Assembly (NCBI GenBank): GCA_035935465.1
Contig: DASYXA010000111.1
Span: forward strand, 20,876 to 84,875
Source: UBA4735 sp035935465
GTDB taxonomy: Bacteria > Chloroflexota > Limnocylindria > P2-11E
Length of the DNA: 64,000 bases
Reading direction: 5' to 3'
Made by a program: the position numbers and the translations under genes. This document shows positions 52,457-61,131 of the stretch, piece after piece. The notes below the pieces were generated by a model, which worked only from the letters and a program-made list of their open reading frames with translations, had not been told where the DNA came from and made no database searches. The stretch's first letter is position 1, and the number at the start of each line of letters is the position of its first letter.

Positions 52457-53382
52457 CTGAACAGCTCGGGATGCACCAGCTTCGCGTACTCGAGCGCGGC
52501 CGCGCCCAGGCGCGGGCCCGGCCGGCCGAACAGGCTGAGCCCGGGGTAGACGCGCTTGTGCTTCACCGCGGAGAGCGCGGACCAGCCCGGCCGGCTCGTG
52601 ACCGCCTCGACCGTGGTCCCGTAGAGCGCGTCGCCGAGGACGATCACGTCGGGATCGGAGCGCACGATCTCCTCGCCCGAGACGGTCGGGTACGCGGTCT
52701 TCGCCGTCGCGAACACGTTGACCCCGCCGGCGAGCGTGATGAGATCGTCGATGAACGAGCCCGGCCCGACCGTGTAGATCTTCGCCGGATCCGACGCATC
52801 GACCTCGTGGAAGACCTTGACCTTCGGGGCAGGGCCGGTCTTCGCCCTCACCGCGTCGAGCTGCTTCTGGATGTCGCCCGCGAGCGTCGCGCCGTCGGCG
52901 CCGACGGCCTGGCCGATGAGGGTCGCGGACCGCGCGACGTCGGCCGCCCCCTGCGGATCGACGACCAGCACGGCGGCGCCCGTCTGCGAGAGCGCCTCGA
53001 TCGTGCCGTCCGAGAACTTCACGGTGACGACGAGGTCGGGCTTCAACGAGACGACCTTCTCGAGGTTCACCTTCACGCCGCCGACGTGCTCCTTCGTCTT
53101 GGCCGCCGCCGGCTCGTCGGAGAAGTCGTCGTCGCCTACGACGCGGTCGCCGGCGCCGAGGGCGAACAGGAACTCGGTGTTCGAGGGGCCGATGGACACG
53201 ATGCGCTCCGGTCGCTTGGAGATCGCGACCGACCGGCCCTGGAAGTCGGTGATGCTCGTGGGGAACGCGGCGGCGCTGGGGGTTGCGCTGACGTCGAGGT
53301 GGAGTGTCTGGCTGGGAACGCCGACAGCGGTGCAGCCGACGAAGAACAGGACCGCGAAGAGCAGCGCGAAACGTCGGGTCAT
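52453..53382 (-). CDS. btuF: Cobalamin-binding lipoprotein, BtuF-like
   Basis: 309 residues; lipobox LFFVGC (Cys17), then a two-lobed helical-backbone binding protein (RPERIVSIGPSNTEFLFALG to VHPELFR). The block GGVKVNLEKVVSLKPDLVV and the mid-lobe FIDDLITLAGGVNVF are typical of the BtuF/FepB group. Cobalamin is inferred from the B12 riboswitch upstream, not from binding residues. First gene of the btuFCD operon; ATG at 53382 with AAAGGG about 9 bases ahead. Confidence 0.9.
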   Translation of the reverse strand: MTRRFALLFAVLFFVGCTAVGVPSQTLHLDVSATPSAAAFPTSITDFQGRSVAISKRPERIVSIGPSNTEFLFALGAGDRVVGDDDFSDEPAAAKTKEHVGGVKVNLEKVVSLKPDLVVTVKFSDGTIEALSQTGAAVLVVDPQGAADVARSATLIGQAVGADGATLAGDIQKQLDAVRAKTGPAPKVKVFHEVDASDPAKIYTVGPGSFIDDLITLAGGVNVFATAKTAYPTVSGEEIVRSDPDVIVLGDALYGTTVEAVTSRPGWSALSAVKHKRVYPGLSLFGRPGPRLGAAALEYAKLVHPELFR

Positions 53383-53397
53383 TCAGGCTCACCCTTT

Positions 53398-53525
53398 CTC
53401 GCGAAGGTGTGTTGGCCGCGAGCGGAGGACCAGGCGACCCGAGTTCGGCGCATCGGCCGTTACGGTGGCGGGACCCTGCCGGAATCGCACCGGCTTCGCT
53501 GGTGATCCGCGTATTCAGTTGTGCG
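53398..53525 (-). promoter_or_regulatory. Cobalamin riboswitch
   Basis: On the minus strand the block AGCCGGTGCGATTCCGGC and then AGGGTCCCGCCACCGTAACG is the conserved core and B12 box of cobalamin riboswitches. The 3' end CTCGGGTCGCCTGGTCC matches the closing helix. A stem CTCGCG/CGCGAG (53417-53422 with 53398-53403) follows directly before the AAAGGG ribosome site. Binding of B12 is expected to shut off translation of btuF. The 5' limit is approximate. Confidence 0.9.
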
Positions 53526-53536
53526 CGATGTCTAAC

Positions 53537-53806
53537 TCAGGCGGTCGCGGGCACTCGCTCGGTGGTGTAGCGCGCGGCGTCGGAGAGATTCGCGGCGAAG
53601 AGACGCTGAAGGGTCATGACGTGGGTGCAGAGGCCGTGGACCTGGAAGTGATCGCATTCGCAATTCCACTCATCTCCGGAGAGGCGGATCGCATGGGTGC
53701 CGTTGTCACCGCGGAACGTGGTTTCGAGATTCTTGAACTGGACCCGATCGGGTTCCGCTGCGTACCGTTTCGCCTTCTCGATCTTGGAGATGAGGCCCGA
53801 GTTCAT
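53537..53806 (-). CDS. SWIM zinc-finger miniprotein
   Basis: 89 residues. The zinc motif CxC-x8-CxH is complete (C49, C51, C60 and H62 in EWNCECDHFQVHGLCTHVM). SWIM fingers bind DNA or protein. No other domain is present, which is unusual since most SWIM proteins are larger. The ATG at 53806 is preferred over 53824 because GGGAGG lies 5 bases ahead. It precedes the B12 riboswitch on the same strand. Confidence 0.86.
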   Translation of the reverse strand: MNSGLISKIEKAKRYAAEPDRVQFKNLETTFRGDNGTHAIRLSGDEWNCECDHFQVHGLCTHVMTLQRLFAANLSDAARYTTERVPATA

Positions 53807-53893
53807 GAGTTCCTCCCGCTCCATTTCGGCGTCGGGGAAGCTCCGGCGTCGCTGCCGAGTATAGGAAGGCGATATTCAGGCCGAAATCCGACG

Positions 53894-54898
53894 TTACGTC
53901 GGCAGGAGGAGGCGGAGCGCGACGTCGGCGGCGAGACCGACGAGGAACAGCAGCCCGAAGCGGCGGTTGTGGACGAACGCGGCGCGCACGAAGTACAGCG
54001 GCCAGGCGAGCGCGGGCCAGTGCTCGGGACGCTCGCGCGGCCGCGGCTTCGCGTACATCGAGAGCGCGGTCCGCGCCTTCGGCAGTGCGAGGAACACGAC
54101 GAGCACGACCGGCGTGAGGAACGCGATCGCGACGAGGTATACGACGATCCCGTACATGAGCACGATCATCGCGCCGATGATCCAGCGCGCCGCGCGCTCG
54201 CCGACGAGCACCGGGAGGGTGTGGATGCCGCGGCTGCGGTCGTCGTCGAGCTTGTCGATGTGCTTCCCGAAGATGACCGTCGTCGCGCCGAGCGCGTACG
54301 GGAGGCCGACGAGCACCACGTCCCAATCCCAGACGCCGGTCACGACGAAATACGCCCCGCCGATCATGAGCGGCCCCCACACGAGGATGACCGCGACCTC
54401 GCCGAGGCCGATGTACTTGAGCGGCCAGGTGTAGAAGAGGACGAAGACGGCACCCGCCGCGAGGAGCGCGAGCGCGAGCGGGCCGCGCACCGACACGAGG
54501 TACGCGCCGATCCCGAGCGCGATGAGGCCGCTGAACGCCGCGTAGGCGAGGAGCCCGCGGACCGACAGCAGCCGGTGCTCGAGGGCGTGCGGGCCATAGA
54601 TCGCGCGGAAGTAGTTGTTCTTGTCCACGCCCTTGAGGTGATCGGTGAGGTCGTTGAGCAGGTTGTTCGTCGCGTGCGCGAGCACCAGCGCGAGGGCGGT
54701 GAGGGCCCAGAGCGCCGGGTCGAACCGGCCGGTGCGGATCGCGAGCAGGCCGGCGATCGCGACCGAGATGAACGTGATGACCAGGACCGACGCGCGCGCG
54801 GCGATGAGCCAGCGCGAGACCAGGTCGAGCTTCAGCCACGCCGCACGGTCCACCCGCTGGATCGCGATCAGGGCCCGGCCCCACATCCGGACGTTCAT
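53894..54898 (-). CDS. UbiA family prenyltransferase
   Basis: 334 residues with about eight to nine membrane helices. The first Asp-rich motif is LLNDLTDHLKGVD and the second HIDKLDDDRSRG, both needed for Mg-prenyl-diphosphate binding. The family attaches prenyl chains to aromatic rings, for example MenA in menaquinone synthesis. Which ring is used here cannot be read. The ATG at 54898 is followed by a hydrophilic stretch before the first helix. Confidence 0.9.
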   Translation of the reverse strand: MNVRMWGRALIAIQRVDRAAWLKLDLVSRWLIAARASVLVITFISVAIAGLLAIRTGRFDPALWALTALALVLAHATNNLLNDLTDHLKGVDKNNYFRAIYGPHALEHRLLSVRGLLAYAAFSGLIALGIGAYLVSVRGPLALALLAAGAVFVLFYTWPLKYIGLGEVAVILVWGPLMIGGAYFVVTGVWDWDVVLVGLPYALGATTVIFGKHIDKLDDDRSRGIHTLPVLVGERAARWIIGAMIVLMYGIVVYLVAIAFLTPVVLVVFLALPKARTALSMYAKPRPRERPEHWPALAWPLYFVRAAFVHNRRFGLLFLVGLAADVALRLLLPT

Positions 54899-54909
54899 CG
54901 AGATCGAGT

Positions 54910-55458
54910 CTAGCGAGCGGGGGTCAGGCGCCGCGGGGGCCGCATCCGGGCGACGATCGGGGCGGTGAACAACGCGTACAGGGCCGCGCTGAGGCCGGTC
55001 ATGCTGGCGTGACGCGGGAGCGCGTCCTGCTCGAAGATGCTGTTGAAACCCAGCCCGAAGGCCAAGGTGTAACCACCGTAGATACCGATGAACAACCCGG
55101 CGGCCGTGGCGAGCACCCAGAGCGGCTGCCGGAGCACGGCACCCTGCGAGACGCCGAGCGCGATGCCACCGACGATCGCCACCGGGAGGTAGCCGGCAGC
55201 CGCTGAGAGGCCGTCGCCGGCGGCGTGCGTGATCGCCATGCCCGCGGCCGTCGCGAGCGGCCACAGCCACGGATGAAGGAGTACCCCGCGGAGCGCGACG
55301 AGCTGCGCGGCGCCGATGAGCAGGCCGGTGACCGCGCCGAGGGCCAGCGGTCCGGGCTCCAGCCCGACAGCGTCGAGGCTCCCCGGGAAATGAAGGGCGC
55401 CTCCGGCGATCACGTACGCCGGCACGGTCACGATGGGCCACCGCACGGCGCGGCTCAC
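54910..55458 (-). CDS. Small polytopic membrane protein
   Basis: 182 residues, about five hydrophobic segments, with no family I recognise. The first segment begins WPIVTVPAYVIAGGALHF. The GTG start overlaps the PaiB-like gene's stop by 4 bases, so the pair is likely co-translated. The UbiA gene starts 12 bases further on. No charged motif or cofactor site was seen. Confidence 0.7.
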   Translation of the reverse strand: MSRAVRWPIVTVPAYVIAGGALHFPGSLDAVGLEPGPLALGAVTGLLIGAAQLVALRGVLLHPWLWPLATAAGMAITHAAGDGLSAAAGYLPVAIVGGIALGVSQGAVLRQPLWVLATAAGLFIGIYGGYTLAFGLGFNSIFEQDALPRHASMTGLSAALYALFTAPIVARMRPPRRLTPAR

Positions 55459-56081
55459 CGTTCGGTGCGCCGGAGGAGCTGCGCGCGGGCGGCGCGGTCG
55501 TTGCCACGATCGCGCGCGTCCAGCCGCTCGGCGATGCGCAGGCGATGCTCGACGGTCTTGTTGCCGCCGTACTTGAACTTCGCGCGAACGTCCTCGACGG
55601 TCGCGACGATCCCGCGGATGCCGCCGAGCTGCTTCCCGTATGCGTTGTCCGGCGTCACCTCGGCGTGGCCGCCCTCGGGCTGGAAGTGCGCGAGCTGCGC
55701 GCGGAGGATCGCGGCGATCTCGTCCGGATCGTCGAGGACGCGCGTGCGCACGATCGCCTGGACCGCCGCGTAGTAGGAGGTCGGAACCCCGTACGCGGCG
55801 TCGGCGCCGGGATTCGCGTTCCACTGGGTCGGGATGTAGGTGTAGTCGCCGTAGACCGACACGAGCGCGAGCGGATTCTCGGCGAGCGCCTCCCACACCG
55901 GATTCGGCGCGGCGAGGTGCAGGCGGATCGTGCGGTCGCCGTCGTAGATGAAGTGCGTCGGCACGACGACCGGCACGTCGCGGCCGCGGCCGCTCGCGAT
56001 GAGCTCGCCGAAGTCGCGCGACGCGAGGAATCCGCGCCATTCGTCCGCGGAGATGGCCGCGTCGTGCTTCCGGATCAGCAT
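55455..56081 (-). CDS. PaiB-like FMN-binding split-barrel protein
   Basis: 208 residues. Split-barrel flavoprotein of the PaiB family (FMN-binding negative regulator). The pattern VPVVVPTHFIYDGDRTIRLH, VSVYGDYTYIPTQWNANPG and the C-terminal KQLGGIRGIVATVEDVRAKFKYGGNK fits this group. B. subtilis PaiB affects sporulation and protease genes; many relatives are simple flavin reductases. ATG at 56081 is the first good start. It overlaps the downstream membrane protein by 4 bases. Confidence 0.85.
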   Translation of the reverse strand: MLIRKHDAAISADEWRGFLASRDFGELIASGRGRDVPVVVPTHFIYDGDRTIRLHLAAPNPVWEALAENPLALVSVYGDYTYIPTQWNANPGADAAYGVPTSYYAAVQAIVRTRVLDDPDEIAAILRAQLAHFQPEGGHAEVTPDNAYGKQLGGIRGIVATVEDVRAKFKYGGNKTVEHRLRIAERLDARDRGNDRAARAQLLRRTER

Positions 56082-56219
56082 CGCTCCGAGCGTACTAGCC
56101 CCCACGCTGGATCGGCCGGACCTCCTCGACGAGCTCGCCCTCGGCGGGCGGCCCGGTGCCCACCTCCGGATCGTCGACGGGGACGAGCTCGGCACGGCGG
56201 CAGGGGTCGTGCCGCGGGC

Positions 56220-56336
56220 TCAGGCCTCGGACGAGGTCGGCGGCACGAAGTACGTCGGCGGGCGTTCGGGGTTGTTGCTCTTCGTGCAGGTCACGAGCAG
56301 GAGCGCGAGCGCGACGAGGATCACAGCAGCTCTCAT
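56220..56336 (-). CDS. Tiny lipoprotein, 38 aa
   Basis: 38 residues. Signal AVILVALALLLVTC with lipobox Cys17, then a 21-residue hydrophilic tail. The ATG lies in the stop of the BtuF-like gene (ATGA), so it is coupled to it. Too short for a domain. It may be an accessory to the B12-linked locus; that is only context. Confidence 0.6.
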   Translation of the reverse strand: MRAAVILVALALLLVTCTKSNNPERPPTYFVPPTSSEA

Positions 56337-57250
56337 GTCTGTCCTACGTTCGCCGGCTCCAGATGGATCGCCCGGGTCCCTGCGGGCGGCGACACGCGAT
56401 CGGGGTGGAGGAGCGACGCGAGCAGCTCGATGCCGTCGACCACACGCGGGCCCGGCCGGCTGAAGTACGCGTTCCCGTCGAGGACCCAGGCGCGACCACC
56501 GCGCACGGCGCGCAGATCGCCCCAGTCCCGACGATCGCGCAGCACGCGGGCCTCGACAAGCGCTCGCTCGGCGTCGAAGCCGCAGGGCAGCAGGAACAGG
56601 TACTCGGGATCGGCGGCGACCAGCGCCTCCCAGGGAACGTCGATCGACGGGACCAGCGGCTTGCCGAGGACGTCGTTGCCACCGGCGAGCGCGACCTGCT
56701 CGGGCACCCAGTGCCCGGCGTTGAACAGCGGGGCGAGCCACTCGAGGCAGACGACGCGCGGGCGCGGCGCGCCGGCGACGAGGAACCCGACGCGCGCGAT
56801 GCGTGTGCGCAGCTCCGCGACGAGCGTGCCCGCCGCATCGCGCCGGTCGAGCGCGACGCCGACGCGGTCGATGTCCTGAAAGATGCCCTCGAGCGAGTGG
56901 CCGTCGAGCGGGACGACGAGCGGCGCGGGGTCCATCGCCGCCGGCAGCTGCGCGACCGTGACGGCGCAGACCTCGCAGAGTGTCTGGCCGAGCAGCACGT
57001 CCGGCCGGGCTGCCGCAAGTGCCGCGGCATCGAGATGGAAGGTGCTCTCGCCACGCTCGACGGCGGCGCGCACCTGCGCGTCGATCGCGAAGCTGTCCGA
57101 TCCGGCCGCGATCGTCGATCTCGTGACGCGGGGCAGCTTGCGCGCCGCCGGTGGGAAGTCGCAGTCGTGCGTGACCGCGACGACATCCTTCCCCGCCCCG
57201 AGCGCGAATGCGATCTCGGTGCCGGCCGGGACGAGTGACACGATGCGCAC
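56333..57250 (-). CDS. BtuF-like binding protein without signal peptide
   Basis: 305 residues, two-lobed fold of the cobalamin/heme binding protein group (RIVSLVPAGTEIAFALGAGK, LGQTLCEVCAV, VVPLDGHSLEGIFQDIDRVG, EWLAPLFNAGHWVPE). There is no export signal, so it should stay in the cytoplasm, unlike the riboswitch-linked BtuF at 52453. Bacterial proteins of this type occur with B12 salvage genes, and a DUF71 gene lies just across the divergent promoter. GTG start at 57250, only 17 bases from the divergent gene start. Confidence 0.85.
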   Translation of the reverse strand: MRIVSLVPAGTEIAFALGAGKDVVAVTHDCDFPPAARKLPRVTRSTIAAGSDSFAIDAQVRAAVERGESTFHLDAAALAAARPDVLLGQTLCEVCAVTVAQLPAAMDPAPLVVPLDGHSLEGIFQDIDRVGVALDRRDAAGTLVAELRTRIARVGFLVAGAPRPRVVCLEWLAPLFNAGHWVPEQVALAGGNDVLGKPLVPSIDVPWEALVAADPEYLFLLPCGFDAERALVEARVLRDRRDWGDLRAVRGGRAWVLDGNAYFSRPGPRVVDGIELLASLLHPDRVSPPAGTRAIHLEPANVGQT

Positions 57251-57267
57251 GCTCGTAGGCTAGCCCC

Positions 57268-57480
57268 GTGATCGAACGCGCCGTTTCCCTGGTCGTCGAG
57301 CGCGAGCCCGGCCTCGTGCGCGACGCGGCTGCCCGCGTGCCCAAAGCCTGGGGTGCGCTCGCGGCGCACGGCGTGCTCGCGTTCCGCGAGCTTGCCGGGC
57401 GTGCGCCGAGCGAGGCGGAGCGCCGGGCGATCTGGTCCGCGCTCTGGCGTGCGGCCGAGGAGACCTCGGTCCATGGCTGA
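57268..57480 (+). CDS. Small helical protein, unknown
   Basis: 70 residues, all alpha-helical by pattern (LVVEREPGLVRDAAARVPKA, then SEAERRAIWSALWRAAEET). I do not recognise it. The GTG is at 57268. Its last 8 bases overlap the start of the Cys-rich gene. It may have a short role in the B12-linked cluster; this is context only. Confidence 0.6.
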   Translation: MIERAVSLVVEREPGLVRDAAARVPKAWGALAAHGVLAFRELAGRAPSEAERRAIWSALWRAAEETSVHG

Positions 57481-57667
57481 GTGCGGCCACGCGATCGACC
57501 CGCGCCGCCACGCGACGTGCGAGATCTGCGATGGCCTCGTGCTGTGCCTCGACTGCGCGCGCACGCATCTTTGCACCCGCGAGTGCGCGGCGCGCGGCTG
57601 CCTCCCGGGGCTCTGCGTGAAGGAGGTCCGTGACGGCGCCGTCGCCAACGAGTTCGGCGTCCGCTGA
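57473..57667 (+). CDS. Cys-rich small zinc protein
   Basis: 64 residues with ten Cys/His in a zinc-ribbon-like arrangement: C16, C19, C25, C28, H32, C34, C38, C43, C48 and His6. Two zinc sites are likely. No catalytic motif. ATG at 57473. It lies between the helical protein and the DUF71 gene and overlaps both, in one short transcript. Confidence 0.68.
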   Translation: MAECGHAIDPRRHATCEICDGLVLCLDCARTHLCTRECAARGCLPGLCVKEVRDGAVANEFGVR

Positions 57668-58316
57668 GCCGTACGCACTCATGTGGTCGGGCGGCAAGGA
57701 CAGCGCGCTCGCGCTCATGCGCGCGCGGGCGCGCGGTCTCGACGTCGCGCGACTCGTCAACGTCTACGACCCAGCCACCGACCGCGTGCGCTTCCACGCC
57801 ACGCGATCGGACGTCATCCGCGCGCAGGCTGCCGCGATCGGCATCGAGCTCCGCGCGCTCGGCGTGCCGTGGGACCGCTACGAGCCGGAGTTCCGCGCGA
57901 TGCTCGCGTCGCTGAAGGCCGAGGGCTTCGCCGGGGTCGTGTTCGGCGACATCCACCTCGAGGACGTGCGGGCCTGGTACGAGGAGCGGGTCCGCGCCGC
58001 TGGCCTCGCGCACGTCGAGCCGATCTGGGGCGAGCCCTCGGCCGCGCTCGTCGCCGAGTTCGTCGCGAGCGGCAGCCGCGCGGTCATCACCTGCGTCGAG
58101 CTGCCGACGCTCGGCGAGGAGTGGCTCGGCCGGATCATCGACGAGCGATTCGCGGCCGAGATCGGCGCGGCCGGGATCGATCCGGCCGGGGAGAACGGCG
58201 AGTACCACTCGTTCACGTTCGCCGGGCCGCTGTTCCGGGCACCCCTCCGGTGGCAGGCGGGCACCCGGCGCGCCGATGGCGACTTCGTCCAGCTGGACAT
58301 CGAGCTGGTGCCGTAG
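57630..58316 (+). CDS. DUF71 (Dph6-like) ATP-pyrophosphatase
   Basis: 228 residues. The ATP-pyrophosphatase P-loop SGGKDS is at 20-25. GVVFGDIHLEDVRAWYEERV and the end GENGEYHSFTFAGPLF are hallmarks of COG2102/DUF71. In eukaryotes and archaea this family makes diphthamide. A bacterial subgroup is predicted, from gene neighbourhoods, to work in B12 salvage. A BtuF-like gene across the divergent promoter supports the latter here. The GTG at 57630 has AAGGAGG 3 bases ahead. It overlaps the Cys-rich gene by 38 bases. Confidence 0.88.
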   Translation: MTAPSPTSSASAEPYALMWSGGKDSALALMRARARGLDVARLVNVYDPATDRVRFHATRSDVIRAQAAAIGIELRALGVPWDRYEPEFRAMLASLKAEGFAGVVFGDIHLEDVRAWYEERVRAAGLAHVEPIWGEPSAALVAEFVASGSRAVITCVELPTLGEEWLGRIIDERFAAEIGAAGIDPAGENGEYHSFTFAGPLFRAPLRWQAGTRRADGDFVQLDIELVP

Positions 58317-58404
58317 CCCGGGGCCTCCGGTCACCGCCGCAAAAGCTCGGTAAATCTGGGCGAACGTGTTGGCGAGCGAGCGGTGAGCACCTACGGTCGG
58401 CGGG

Positions 58405-59577
58405 ATGTCCGCTCCTGCGATCACGCTGTTCTCGCTGAATCAGCGCGACGCGGACCTCGGCGTGCGCGAGCGCCTGGCGCGATCCCTGTCCGCGGCCGGT
58501 GGCCCCGACCGGCTCGTCCTGCTCACCTGCCATCGCGCCGAGATCCTGGTCGCCGACGGGCTGGAGCAGGACGCGCTCGCCGTGCGGCTCGGCACCGACC
58601 TTCCCCCGGCCGGCCACCTTCGCCGGGGCCGGGATGCCGTGCGGCAGCTGCTGCGCGTCGTCTGCGGGCTCGACTCGGCCATCCGCGGCGAAGCCCAGAT
58701 CCTCGGCCAGCTCCGCCGGGCGTTCGACACCGCGCGGGATGCCGGCGACGGGCTGCATCCGGCGCTCGCGCTCGTCATCCGTCGCGCGCTCGAGGTGGGC
58801 CGCGAGCTCCGCCGCACGACGCCGCTCGGCTCGGTCCGGCGCACGCTCGGCTCGCTCGCGGTCGACGCGGCGCTGGAGGGTGTGCCCGACCCGACGAACG
58901 CGACGGTCCTCGTCATCGGCGCGGGCGAGGTCGGCAAGCTCGCCCTGCGCGCGCTCGGCGCGCGCACCGGCGCGGTGATCCTGGCGAACCGCGATGCCGA
59001 GCGGGCCGAGGCCGTCGCCGCCGAGCACGGCGCGCGCGCCGTCCCGCTCGAGCGGATCGACGACGCGCTCGCGCAGGCCGCGGTCGTCATCGCGGCCGCC
59101 GACACGCGCGGGGCCGTGCTCACGCCGGCGCGCCTGACGGCGCGGCTCGCGAATGGGCCGCTCACGATCATCGATCTCGCGGTCCCGCGCAGCGTGCCAC
59201 CGGAGGCGCGCGCGCTCGACGGGCTCCGCTACGTCGACGTCGACGCGCTCGCGGCGGGCGCGGGCACCGAGCTCGACGACGCGGCGCTCGCCGACATCGA
59301 GGCGCGCTGCGACGAGGCCGCGGACGCGATCATGCGCGAGCTCCGCGCGCGGGAGGCCGTGCCGGCGATCAGCGCGCTCCGCGATCGCGCCGAGGCGATC
59401 CGCACCGCGCATCTCGCACGGGCCCTCGCGCGACTTCAGCACCTCCCGGAGCGCGACCGGCGCGTCGTCGAGTCGCTCTCCGAGGCGCTCGCGCACGCGC
59501 TGATCCACGAGCCGACCGTCCGGCTGCGCGAATCGCCCGAGCGCGAGGCGAGCGCGCGGGATCTGTTCAAGCTGTGA
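58405..59577 (+). CDS. hemA: Glutamyl-tRNA reductase
   Basis: 390 residues, first committed enzyme of the C5 tetrapyrrole route. The catalytic Cys is C42 in LLTCHRAEIL. The blocks GEAQILGQLRRAF and VLVIGAGEVGKLALRAL (NADPH site) follow, and the C-terminal dimer helices are present. Slightly shorter than E. coli HemA at the N-terminus. ATG at 58405. It opens a six-gene heme run and overlaps hemC by 4 bases. Confidence 0.95.
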   Translation: MSAPAITLFSLNQRDADLGVRERLARSLSAAGGPDRLVLLTCHRAEILVADGLEQDALAVRLGTDLPPAGHLRRGRDAVRQLLRVVCGLDSAIRGEAQILGQLRRAFDTARDAGDGLHPALALVIRRALEVGRELRRTTPLGSVRRTLGSLAVDAALEGVPDPTNATVLVIGAGEVGKLALRALGARTGAVILANRDAERAEAVAAEHGARAVPLERIDDALAQAAVVIAAADTRGAVLTPARLTARLANGPLTIIDLAVPRSVPPEARALDGLRYVDVDALAAGAGTELDDAALADIEARCDEAADAIMRELRAREAVPAISALRDRAEAIRTAHLARALARLQHLPERDRRVVESLSEALAHALIHEPTVRLRESPEREASARDLFKL

Positions 59578-60425
59578 CCGCGCTGAGGCTGGGCACGCGC
59601 GGCAGCACGCTCGCGCTCGCTCAGACCCGCCTCGTCGCCGATGCCCTCGGCCCGGATGTCGAGACGCGTGTCATCCGCACGGCCGGCGACGCGTCATCGA
59701 AGCCGTTGCACGAGCTGGGCGACGGCGTCTTCGTGACCGCGATCGAGGATGCGCTCCGGGCCGGCGAGATCGACGTGGCGGTGCACTCGCTGAAGGATCT
59801 GCCGACCGGCGATCGTCCGGGGCTTGTGGTCGCTGCGGTGCTCCGGCGCGAGGATCCACGCGATGTGTTGATCACCTCCGCGCGCGGCGGTCTCGCGACC
59901 GTGCCGCACGGCGCGCGTGTCGGCACGTCGAGCCCGCGGCGCGATGCCGCGCTGCGGCTGCTGCGGCCGGACATCACGACGGCACCGATCCGCGGGAACG
60001 TCGAGACCCGGCTCGCGAAGGTCGCGCGCGGCGAGTACGACGCGACGGTCCTCGCGCTGGCCGGCCTGCGCCGCCTCGGCGTGACCGTCGGCCAGGACGA
60101 GATCCTCGACCTCGAGCTGATGCTGCCGGCGCCGGGTCAGGGCGCGATCGCCGCGCAGTGCCGCGCGGACGACCGCACGGCGCGCGATCGCCTCGCGGCC
60201 ATCGACGACGCGCCGACGCGCGCCGCGACGGACGCCGAGCGCGAGCTGCTGCGGCTCATCGGCGGCACCTGCGATCTTGCCCTCGGCGCGCTCGCCGGCG
60301 CGAGCGACGGCGCGCTCGTGCTCGACGCGTCGATGGACGGCCGCCGGATCCACGTGCGAGGCGGCGACCCACTCGCACTCGCGCGGCTCGCCGCGGCGGA
60401 GCTCGGAGCCGTCCGTGCCGTCTGA
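59574..60425 (+). CDS. hemC: Hydroxymethylbilane synthase
   Basis: 283 residues. RLGTRGSTLALAQTRLVA at the start, VHSLKDLPT and VGTSSPRRDAALRLLRPD are signatures. The dipyrromethane cofactor Cys is C233 in IGGTCDLALGA. It makes the linear tetrapyrrole from four porphobilinogens. GTG start overlaps the hemA stop; the stop overlaps hemD by 11 bases. Confidence 0.95.
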   Translation: MTALRLGTRGSTLALAQTRLVADALGPDVETRVIRTAGDASSKPLHELGDGVFVTAIEDALRAGEIDVAVHSLKDLPTGDRPGLVVAAVLRREDPRDVLITSARGGLATVPHGARVGTSSPRRDAALRLLRPDITTAPIRGNVETRLAKVARGEYDATVLALAGLRRLGVTVGQDEILDLELMLPAPGQGAIAAQCRADDRTARDRLAAIDDAPTRAATDAERELLRLIGGTCDLALGALAGASDGALVLDASMDGRRIHVRGGDPLALARLAAAELGAVRAV

Positions 60426-61131
60426 GCCGGTGGTCGTCCTCACCCGCCCGCGTGGCGAGAACGAACGGCTCGCCGCGCGGCTCGCTCGATCTGGCATCCC
60501 GACCCGCGAGATCCCGTGCGTCGAGCCACGGCCGCTTGCCGACCCGCGCCCGCTGCGTGAGGCCATCGCCGCGCTGACCGGCGACGACCTGCTCGTGATC
60601 ACGAGCCGGGCCGGCGCGCGAGCGGTCGCGACCGCGATGCGCGGGACCGCCTGCTCCGCACCCGTGGCGGCGGTCGGCGCGGCCACGGCGAGCGCGTGCC
60701 GCGACGCCGGCCTGCGCGTGACGTTCACGCCCTCGATCGCGAACGGTCGCGCGCTGGCGAACGAGGTGCCGCTGCCGCGCGGGTCGATCCTCCTCGCGCG
60801 GTCGGATCGCGCCGCGCCCGAGCCGCTCTCGATCCTCGCGGAACGCGGCGCCACGATCGCCGAGGTCGTCGCGTATCGCACCGTGTCGATCGCGCCCGCC
60901 GAGGCCATCCCGGACCGTGCCGTCGCCATCTTCGCCTCGCCGTCGGCCGTCGACGGCTTCGCGCATGCCCGCGTGCGCCTCGCGGCCGCGGTCGCGATCG
61001 GCGAGACGACCGCGAAGCGCGTGCGCGACGCCCTCGGGATCGAGCCGCGGGTGGCCGGACCGGATGACGCCGCGATCGAGCTCGCGGTGCGCGACCTTGT
61101 GGGAGGAACGCATGCGATCGTCGGTGGCTGA
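60415..61131 (+). CDS. hemD: Uroporphyrinogen-III synthase
   Basis: 238 residues. The family is weakly conserved, but VVLTRPRGENERLAARLARSG at the start, DLLVITSRAGARAVATAM, SILLARSDRAAPEPLSILAE, VVAYRTVSI and FASPSAVDGF fit its two-lobed fold. It closes the linear tetrapyrrole with inversion of ring D. GTG at 60415; position between hemC and hemB supports the call. Confidence 0.9.
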   Translation: MPSEPVVVLTRPRGENERLAARLARSGIPTREIPCVEPRPLADPRPLREAIAALTGDDLLVITSRAGARAVATAMRGTACSAPVAAVGAATASACRDAGLRVTFTPSIANGRALANEVPLPRGSILLARSDRAAPEPLSILAERGATIAEVVAYRTVSIAPAEAIPDRAVAIFASPSAVDGFAHARVRLAAAVAIGETTAKRVRDALGIEPRVAGPDDAAIELAVRDLVGGTHAIVGG

